From positions 1 to 24,271 of IMG/VR virus record IMGVR_UViG_3300010885_025368: a stretch of 24,271 nucleotides of DNA; one strand, given 5' to 3'. Made by a program: the position numbers and the translations under genes. Below are positions 21,701 to 24,271 of this stretch, piece after piece. Every line of letters begins with the position of its first letter. The first letter of the stretch is position 1. The stretch is from a virus. The notes under the pieces are model-generated. The model was not told the origin of the DNA and made no database searches. It saw nothing but the letters and a program-made list of their open reading frames with translations.

Positions 21701-21979
21701 TATGTTTATTCTGGATTAAAATATTTGCCTCAGGAGTATACTATTTCAATGAATGGAACTACACAGATATTGACTATCAATACTTCAACATTAGGTGTTG
21801 AAAAAGATCTGCAGATTTCTATTGTTAAGAAAGATTTTGCAACAACTGCTACATGGAATACTATTGATCCTACAGATAATGCCAAAACATTAAGTTTGTT
21901 AGATAGCACTACGACAGTTGCGCTATTCTTACAGGCGGCCCCGGCAGCATTGCCAGACAATTACTTTTATGGTGTATAA
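9776..21979 (+). CDS. Giant virion structural protein (baseplate/tail, in the gp7 position)
   Basis: About 4067 residues, half of the window, uninterrupted. The first 150 residues (LPTVLQTDRNTKFLASTLDQL, LDGYIG, AHVDWDKLVNYQDYYWL) resemble the N-terminus of very large structural proteins of marine T4-like phages. In order (residues approximate): SWWYDGSQWQY 405; VYLNGMQLIHGIDYVF 730; HLTGYTPRVYLNN...KFYQGFIRQKGTENSI 1580-1620; seven FG-GAP-like repeats 1917-2317; VGELWWDLS 2405; a Gly/Ser-rich GFGY...GSGSGLEIA domain 2710-2790; EVKPYHTQIR 3015; GMPGVDLAQLM 3197; VYLNGVALKPGFDYSV 3560; ERIEFFQIHG...LRRGTLGTSP 3800-3825. No transmembrane segment or enzyme motif is evident. It sits directly after gp6, where T4 has gp7, gp8, gp9 and gp10, so a peripheral wedge or fibre-attachment role is inferred. 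An alternative ATG at 9758 adds 6 residues and overlaps gp6 by 11 bases. Confidence 0.85.
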   Translation: MATSKINSVNLLPTVLQTDRNTKFLASTLDQLIQPAQLERLDGYIGSTRTPTYNSTSDVYIPGNVYDLDPALITNDSIGNIQDVQGYDDLINEISIKGGLTDNLDRLFRSKVYSYNAHVDWDKLVNYQDYYWLTDGPQVIEVTSNSLDINSTIIGQTTATVTVGTGTVTLSNGMLITFGGIGIAEEYHNKEFFVEGVGTSIVLVPFQNLITTENLATDYADGFDTSPFDNYSFDDDRPVPVNAEYVTINRASPDLNPWSRYNRWVHQNVITQSALANGEVPVYPASHRAQRPIVEFEAGLQLFNFGSHSIRPVDIIDTTSTNAFLTINGSTATINTIPSTIIDGVTLAQGHRIVFNADLNPDVRSKIYQVNFAQVNGYRTLTLVPADDTPQNNSSMMIVDGTVSNGTSWWYDGSQWQYAQQRQVLNQAPLFDLYDEKGYSYADKNHYLSNFIGNKIFGYVIGTGTNDKYLGFPLSYRKINAVGSFLFSNYLSNGKIVISFPNRTTGQIDTNITYCKRNTIHGEVYENSWKLGIDYPIPVFTSPSGVSYYQEPLSLTNNPLNSTIEQFTVSELSEHVATMISRIDGYHIDNLGAGNLRDIGNTTDYGTKLISNFNPIAFAQMFIGKKENSVIDAITKSANQYYEFKLTFLNSIIKLSNQLDPVLAVNEVLTTLNQNNGETSPYYLSDMLAYGNPEIQRTFPVTDSRNVMYPLSSEFDLSTLSLRSVLVYLNGMQLIHGIDYVFDKELNTVNILTPLIKGDTLVVNDYTNTEGAYVPPTPTKLGMYPAFVPKIYQDNTYITPTMVIQGHDGSIMPAYNDYRDAIILELEKRIYNNIKVKYRSELLDINSVIPGAFRTTDYSINDITNILQQDFIKWAGQYTVDYATNSTFDTTQPRTWNYSESFNTTQNISLSGSWRAIYKYFYDTDRPHTNPWEMLGFSEEPSWWESAYGTDYSSNNIQLWNDLEAGYIFSTDTINSYYARPGLSNIIPVNEFGNLTQPTDNLISSVVQSNIRKTWISGDQGPAETAWRRSSLWPYTVQKILALTIPATYASLMYDTSRMQKNIAGQWTYDIEEKFLQLGNLHISGENNDLTSGYSVLVSEVGQQRTTNYISELRQDLEYANYNLFYKVGGFVDQSTLQVIIDAYDPTSTDPGAILPSQNYRLILDTSNPIRSVSISGFIIQKSSTGFTVKGYDSQSPYFTYYPSLRNLNTQSITVGGKTASYVTWAPSGTLGSTGLDNADTTTAQSAIAGNFYQKGQIVAHGNNYYRVTVAHQAETSFNTSYYQILSALPSSGGATVQTANSFSKTPVQIPYGTTFANIQQVYDLIIGYGRWVVEQGFVFNEYNKDLGTILDWNLTAEEFLYWTTQNWDSGNILTLSPFADQIVYQANDSVVDNLFSGFYDYSILTVNGSPYPQKDLSISRNNGVCTIATLPNTDGIYFARLNCVQKQHGMIFDNTDDFGDVIYDIQTGSRQMRMKLVGFRTANWNGDFFSPGFVYDNVKITNWAPNISYLSSSVVYYNGNYYSAIGNIEPSKYFNLTQWDVLTKKPKSKLLPNFDYKISQFSDFYSLDIDNFDAGQEKMSQHLTGYTPRVYLNNMFTDPIAQYKFYQGFIRQKGTENSINALSKATIHNLQGQVSYNEEWAFRIGEYGSYTTYQELEVPLVEGTFLENPQIINFVDQIPDNAGNSLIYFNVPSDFTITPKNYSSSATFASTSNQDTLLLTHSGYVRLDDVTATAYNENSLLDIANNSHLVAGDTIWLGFTQDGNWDIYRYTYNPSGIIGVYVSSPVSQITFTTADAHGLSAGQIISVVEFNSQVNGIYIIQSVPSINQFTVASTLSSIENAELLSPGKLYEFKTARLSEFDNLPSDKQLYQLPYGTKFWIDSTINNDKNWSVYEKINNYSSTVTYGVNVTQERRSAGLGNSISKRYGSDVVVVGAPNYNNQHGEVFLYTKIGSTLKNILRYSLGGATVATDFGYKVIYDDKPVTGSTYGLVFASAPSASSSAGIVKVSSINSKTQEESVHAYITNPHPATTLFGTSMWVERNAKTKVVLVGAPGSGTSKGLAWAYTATVTAGTIEISSANTVTDRTIIYTPGSQWGYAISGNDNGSLIAISAPGYSTSTGVVSIVNKNLTHIQTIVSPFSVNGRFGETISMSTLGDYLFVSAPNIINSDSSVGAVAVYNLTNGLFALDQIIENPVSGSTMNFGKAVDINVSSDTLVISAVGVNATFLTTFDSNSTLFDGNITKFIGTESNSGAVYMYYRNNQRFVLAQDLTTSTIALSSGTNFGVSIAVDDGVVLVGAPANSNADILSAVYQFNQIDTTTDSLSKIRSFEDLVIVDAVQKVSLIDTYNEDILQYLDVIDPLKGKIAGIAEQELTHKLISDPAIYSIGLAGVNVDTNTNWLDDHVGELWWDLSTAKYVWYEQSDLEYRKNNWGKLFPGATIDVYEWVGSTLLPTEWSTQADTTQGLTLGISGQPKFPDNSIVSVKQVYDSVTNSYSNVYYYWVKNSVIVPNAKNRRISSYEVASIIADPTAYGLEFAAMIAPNAVALSNVGPMLVGKNISLNIGQDTVSEKLSNPIPKHTEWLILQEHSENSMPSALLEKKLVDSLLGHDNLGNIVPDPSLSLRTRYGIGIRPRQTLFKDRLTAIRNIVEFTNSVLIKEQITGNYDFINLNSQEEIPSQYLGTYDKLIEDNNELALIDTTVFQQAVIQCLVDTDGRVTGTNIISSGFGYGILNPVSDGYYQGPTFISDGSGSGLEIATVVNNQGSVVEVNILNGGNDYIGNFNITSRPQSVIVISDSTFNGGWTQFEYSYNTNQWIRARTQSYNTTLYWKYIDWLSSDYNQYQIYSYVIGSAYELGELILVPGQYVKINNGGDGNYIVVESINPNTYGTFGRGFNVVYKQNGTIQLLDTLWSRTNNDYTFDYVRSYDQTLWDQTPDLELEYILTALKDNLFVNNLKINWNLLFFKAVRYALSEQKLLDWAFKTSFINVTNSVGQLEQPPVYKLQDSSFYQQYIEEVKPYHTQIRNFTTKYSTVEPTNTYLTDFDFPSYYNTTTHNLIVPIVNDNEVNGKPVRKIDTTIKFDRISKENQIGELTAVDTFICNGHNNQFTLNWQAQPDRNKISIQISGVPSVLNPLEPYHTGIVLSEDFTIQFDNNVSTVVFLNYTPQKDQTITVTYQKSVELLNAAERILNFYKPTAGMPGVDLAQLMTGIEYPGLTVGGQYEGPGFADRFGGVYPDSFIDGGTWTSGISVNALGINPEDITIDGEYGFVTPNTSYAPEEVVPGFVTDSLGINVYTKNKFGAPIVINANVHAFASTLTQSFALSELPTTTDNITVIYNNTELMYIDSTDFTNSNQYTIDWADSLLIIPPQIANGILGYTIVGVGGGSGITAGVVDKSVTTVINTTTAYVESLAAYADIKDAFVTVNGQPIDRVTTTSNYGFMLTPVSPINQRAAVNVYNLSTASNTIQAWFFTESQVYFNVIHEQTFVLSNFDITQPLTLQYPPGNIEPVSQNTIIEITDNSGTRRLLPPDANYYSVTNTNHPIFSFTTTIQNNINVLVYLNGVALKPGFDYSVNTGALTVTIDTGSVSLTRGDAIAIESYSPDIIGNSDPLTTNYSYQYRIVGSKLYLSPRAGGTDIYTISSATLKVITYTDADGMLVESQKFVGNPNRRFTLNRPILNTNYVFVTVFKYNQSYPLVNGIDYIVLDDRVTVQLNDNWNLNSNDTVEIISFGTQRFSSTVLGYRIFNDMLGGTSFTRLSSKYSTYLTQPLHVYDTEIHVADSSILTPPIIDANIPGVIIIDAERIEFFQIHGNVLSQLRRGTLGTSPSTYLKFGTSVIDQGSFQTLPFTEKIRIQNTFTNTLTNVHVISKTTLPRRTYPNTSTFVHCDGITLSTGTALIDQVDVYYGGRLLRKIGEYYHETTATYESLDPSSIVGSTSSVALLPLGVNVGDSYLVTDTNQVWTHTGSRTQAPSTSTYVYSGLKYLPQEYTISMNGTTQILTINTSTLGVEKDLQISIVKKDFATTATWNTIDPTDNAKTLSLLDSTTTVALFLQAAPAALPDNYFYGV
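15525..16727 (+). other. Seven FG-GAP-like repeats (probable beta-propeller) inside the giant protein
   Basis: Seven successive units of the form (F/Y/W)G-x(n)-(V/I)-S/G-A-P-x(n)-G-x-V-x-x-Y are seen. They are YGSDVVVVGAPN (15552), FGYKV...VFASAPS (15692), FGTSM...VVLVGAPG (15875), WGYAISGNDNGSLIAISAPG (16060), FGETI...YLFVSAPN (16210), FGKAV...LVISAVG (16381) and FGVSIAVDDGVVLVGAPA (16625). FG-GAP repeats are known from integrin alpha chains, where seven make a propeller; seven here is the number expected for a closed domain. Unit 4 has an N-D-N-G loop that could bind calcium; unit 6 has the P replaced by V. Confidence 0.7.
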
Positions 21980-21984
21980 TATAG

Positions 21985-21992
21985 TATAAATA
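21985..21992 (+). promoter_or_regulatory. T4-type late promoter TATAAATA
   Basis: An exact match to the T4 late promoter -10 element TATAAATA lies in the short gap after the giant gene. A start about 6 bases downstream falls at about 21998, the first ATG of the next gene. The ATG at 22013 would then have a 15-base leader with a weak GGA site. It would drive the small structural gene and the two fibre genes. Confidence 0.7.
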
Positions 21993-22012
21993 TCGTTATG
22001 GAAATTAAAAAA

Positions 22013-22639
22013 ATGAGCCCTCAACCTAATAATCAACCAAAAGATCAAGGATTAGTGTCCGTAAAAGGGCACATTAAAATATTTGATCCAGTATCTAAAG
22101 AAGTTTTTATTGATAAACCTAACGCTATTAATTATGAAAATTTTAGTCTAGCATTAGCTAACAGTATAAGCAATCAAGGGTTTGGTACTATTGCTGAAAT
22201 GAATTTTGGCAACGGTGGTACACGAGTTGATGATACTGGTATTATAACATATCTAACACCTAATGTTATTGGATCTAGTGCTAGTTTATATAATCAAACA
22301 TACCTTAAAGTTGTTGATGCACAACAGCCTACTGATTTAGATCCTGCAAGAAATTTTATGCAAGTGCGTCATGTTGCTGGAGCTTACTATAGCGATGTTT
22401 TAGTAAGTTGTTTACTTGATTTTGGTGAACCAAATGGACAAAGTGCATTTGATAATGAAACAAATTCAGACGGTACATTTGTATTTGATGAATTGGGACT
22501 AAGATCATACAGTCCAGATGGTCCTGGAACAGGATTATTGTTGACTCATGTTATCTTCCATCCTGTACAAAAGTCATTAAATCGTATGATACAAATTGAT
22601 TATACAGTAAGAGTACAAAGTCTTACCAACGGGATGTAA
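22013..22639 (+). CDS. Small virion structural protein of unknown role
   Basis: A 208-residue protein (213 if the ATG at 21998 is used). The later ATG is preferred because the TATAAATA motif predicts transcription from about 21998, which would leave the first ATG without a leader, and GGA at 22000-22002 precedes the second. Visible features are KGHIKIFDP, NYENFSLALANSI (about 42-55), EMNFGNGGTRVDDTGIITYL (about 64-84), LYNQTYLKVVD, CLLDFGEP, FDELGLRSY and LLTHVIFHPVQKSLNRMIQIDYTVR near the C-terminus. This set of motifs resembles a conserved structural protein of marine myoviruses that I cannot name by function. No signal peptide, membrane segment or enzyme motif is seen. Its place between the giant protein and the fibres, with 2 bases to the next gene, suggests a connector or fibre-attachment part; that is inference. 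Confidence 0.75.
   Translation: MSPQPNNQPKDQGLVSVKGHIKIFDPVSKEVFIDKPNAINYENFSLALANSISNQGFGTIAEMNFGNGGTRVDDTGIITYLTPNVIGSSASLYNQTYLKVVDAQQPTDLDPARNFMQVRHVAGAYYSDVLVSCLLDFGEPNGQSAFDNETNSDGTFVFDELGLRSYSPDGPGTGLLLTHVIFHPVQKSLNRMIQIDYTVRVQSLTNGM
22631..22634 (+). promoter_or_regulatory. Ribosome binding site GGGA for the first fibre gene
   Basis: GGGA lies 7 bases before the ATG at 22642 and within the last codons of the preceding gene. With a 2-base gap between stop and start this indicates coupled translation. Confidence 0.4.
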
Positions 22640-22641
22640 TT

Positions 22642-23412
22642 ATGGCCTACATAGTTTATACCAGCAGTGGAACTTTTTTAACTTCGATACCGACAGGTGC
22701 TGTTAATTCAGCTGACACAAGTGTTACTCTAATCGGAAGAGATGTTGTAGGTTACGGACAGTACTACAATCAAAACTTAGTTAACATGTTAACTAACTTT
22801 TCAAATACAACAGCTCCCGCACATCCTTTACAAGGTCAACTATGGTTTGATAGTAGATATAATAAACTAAAAGTTTATAATAGTACTGGAGGATTTCAAA
22901 CAGTTCGAGCATCTATTGTTTCGGCAACACAACCAATTGGTCAAGATCCCGGAGAATTATGGTACGATAGTACAAATAGATCTTTGAATTTCTTAGATAG
23001 TCAAGGTCAGTATAATACAATAACTATTTTTCCTCGTAGTAGCATCAGTGGTTGGCAATATCCGCAAACTCCTATTTTAGATAATACAGTACCTACACCA
23101 GTACAGAAAAAAGTTACATTGTTACAAAGTTATGGACAAACAATTGGTGCATTAACAACAGCAAGTTTTACTGTATCGTCTGTGCAATCTACATCAACAT
23201 TTGCATTAGCTAACACATCGACAGTTAAATTAGCCGCTGGTCTAACCATTCTTGGTAATATACAAGCAACTGGTAATTTTATAGCAACTCCCTCTACTCC
23301 TGCTAGTCATACAGCAATCGGCACTCCGGGACAAATTGCATGGGATGCTAATTATGTTTATGTTTGCACAGCCGTAAACACTTGGAAACGTGCTGGACTA
23401 AGCACCTGGTAA
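22642..23412 (+). CDS. Tail fibre-type structural protein, paralogue 1
   Basis: A 256-residue protein. Residues 1-120 form a module shared with the next gene: IGRDVVGYGQYYNQN, then NFSNTTAP and PLQGQLWFDS followed by NKLKVYNSTGGF, and a second copy PGELWYDSTNRSLNF. The middle is Ser/Thr-rich beta (about 150-215). The last 30 residues, PGQIAWDANYVYVCTAV then NTWKRAGLSTW, resemble a C-terminal module common in marine phage fibre or receptor-binding proteins. Such proteins usually sit at the tip of the tail and contact the host surface, probably as trimers; that is inferred from the family pattern. The start has a good GGGA site. The next gene follows after 19 bases, apparently by tandem duplication. 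No chaperone protein or catalytic motif is visible in this copy. Confidence 0.78.
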   Translation: MAYIVYTSSGTFLTSIPTGAVNSADTSVTLIGRDVVGYGQYYNQNLVNMLTNFSNTTAPAHPLQGQLWFDSRYNKLKVYNSTGGFQTVRASIVSATQPIGQDPGELWYDSTNRSLNFLDSQGQYNTITIFPRSSISGWQYPQTPILDNTVPTPVQKKVTLLQSYGQTIGALTTASFTVSSVQSTSTFALANTSTVKLAAGLTILGNIQATGNFIATPSTPASHTAIGTPGQIAWDANYVYVCTAVNTWKRAGLSTW

Positions 23413-23431
23413 TAACTAATATTGAAACACT

Positions 23432-24271
23432 ATGCCATACATACTAACCAAAACCGACGGAACAACATTAACTACAGTTCAAGATGCAACAGTTGATAAC
23501 ACAACAAGTTTAACTTTTATTGGGCGTAATTATTCTGGATATGGACAACCGATAGAAGAAAACTTTATACATCTATTAGAGAATTTTTCAAATACAATTG
23601 CTCCAACAACACCTATACAAGGACAACTTTGGTTTGACAGTACACTTCAGCAACTACAGATTTGCTATGATGGTATTAATTTTACCAATGCATCAAATGC
23701 AACAGTTTCAAATGTTAAACCTTCAAATCCTGTTACAGGAAGTATATGGTGGGATACAGGAAATAATCTATTAAAAATATATGTAGAAGGTGCTTGGCAG
23801 TCGAGTGATATATTTGGTGCCGCAGGGTCATCATGGGACTTTAACAAAATTGTAAGTCTGTCTGGATCTAAACCTGCTATAAAGGCAACATATAATAATG
23901 ATGTATTTGCAGTATTTTCTGATCAAACAGAGTATACTCCGTATAACGATACATTAGTTTCCAGTAGTACTTTTCCAATAATTAAGCCTGGTATAACATT
24001 ACCGGGAGCTAACCCTACAACAGGTAGTAGTGCAGTATCAGCAACTAATGGATATTTGTTATGGGGAACAGCCGCCGAAGCAATAACTACCAAAGGTGTT
24101 ACAGTTAGTGTAAAGTCTGATAATACTTCGTATTATATTCCTTTTGCAAATGGTACTACCGGTTCTCCAAGTCTTTATACTAATAGTGATTTTAATTATA
24201 ATCCAAGCACTAACATTTTACAGGTTACTGCATCTGCTGCCTTGTATGCTGATTTGGCAGAGCGTTATGAA
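23432..24271 (+). CDS. Tail fibre-type structural protein, paralogue 2 (3' partial)
   Basis: An open frame from ATG 23432 to the right edge, 280 codons with no stop, so the C-terminus is missing. Residues 1-125 parallel the previous gene: IGRNYSGYGQPIEEN, NFSNTIAP, PIQGQLWFDSTLQQLQI, and a second copy TGSIWWDTGNNLLKIYVEG. The centre has VFAVFSDQTEYTPY and FPIIKPGITLPG. The visible end, NYNPSTNILQVTASAALYADLAERYE, matches the YNPSTN...YADLAERY pattern that precedes the C-terminal domain of many marine myovirus fibre or adhesin proteins, often followed by a Gly-rich GTVV-type stretch, so roughly a hundred or more residues may lie beyond the window. No strong Shine-Dalgarno site is seen in the 19-base gap. 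Probable role: adhesion or receptor binding at the tail tip, inferred from family pattern and position. Confidence 0.78.
   Translation, partial: MPYILTKTDGTTLTTVQDATVDNTTSLTFIGRNYSGYGQPIEENFIHLLENFSNTIAPTTPIQGQLWFDSTLQQLQICYDGINFTNASNATVSNVKPSNPVTGSIWWDTGNNLLKIYVEGAWQSSDIFGAAGSSWDFNKIVSLSGSKPAIKATYNNDVFAVFSDQTEYTPYNDTLVSSSTFPIIKPGITLPGANPTTGSSAVSATNGYLLWGTAAEAITTKGVTVSVKSDNTSYYIPFANGTTGSPSLYTNSDFNYNPSTNILQVTASAALYADLAERYE

Noticed and set aside
23413-23431. Terminator or promoter between the two fibre genes
   Set aside because: The 19-base gap has no stem-loop, T-run or ATAAATA motif.

Overview
This window is a structural-gene block from a tailed, contractile-tail phage of the T4-like group, most probably an uncultured marine myovirus. 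The DNA is AT-rich (about one third G+C by eye), almost fully coding and all on the + strand. Three proteins are recognisable by family: gp5 (hub/spike with a lytic domain), gp25 and gp6 (baseplate wedge). Around them lie large Ser/Thr/Asn-rich beta proteins of the kind seen in marine T4-like phages. The host could be a cyanobacterium, SAR11 or another marine bacterium; nothing here decides it. There are no tRNAs, insertion sequences, CRISPR arrays, integrases or metabolic genes, and no non-coding stretch longer than about 50 bases.

Layout. (1) 3-3506: large hub-like protein cut by the left edge, with a low-complexity C-terminal extension. (2) 3509-5818: gp5-type spike with OB-like N-terminus, beta-helix repeats and a C-terminal GH19-type lytic domain. 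(3) 5826-6263: gp25 wedge/sheath-initiator. (4) 6310-9768: enlarged gp6 wedge protein. (5) 9776 (or 9758)-21979: one giant structural protein of about 4070 residues, filling the slot where T4 has gp7 and the following wedge genes, and containing a probable seven-bladed FG-GAP propeller. (6) 22013 (or 21998)-22639: small structural protein of unknown role. (7, 8) 22642-23412 and 23432 to the right edge: tandem paralogous fibre-type proteins with related N-termini and different C-termini; the second is cut by the window end.

How it fits together. The order hub, gp5 spike, gp25, gp6, giant wedge/tail protein, connector, fibres runs from the centre of a baseplate to its periphery. The heptamer ATAAATA, core of the T4 late promoter TATAAATA, was found by eye only three times on the + strand. 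All three lie at gene junctions: before gp25, before gp6, and before the 213-codon gene. This suggests late transcription units gp25, gp6 + giant protein, and connector + fibres, with hub + gp5 transcribed from upstream of the window.

The most notable points are the FG-GAP propeller, the gp5 domain order with the lytic domain after the beta-helix, the junction-only late promoter motifs (one almost on top of a start codon), and the duplicated fibre genes sharing a G-x-L-W-x-D motif that also occurs in the giant protein.
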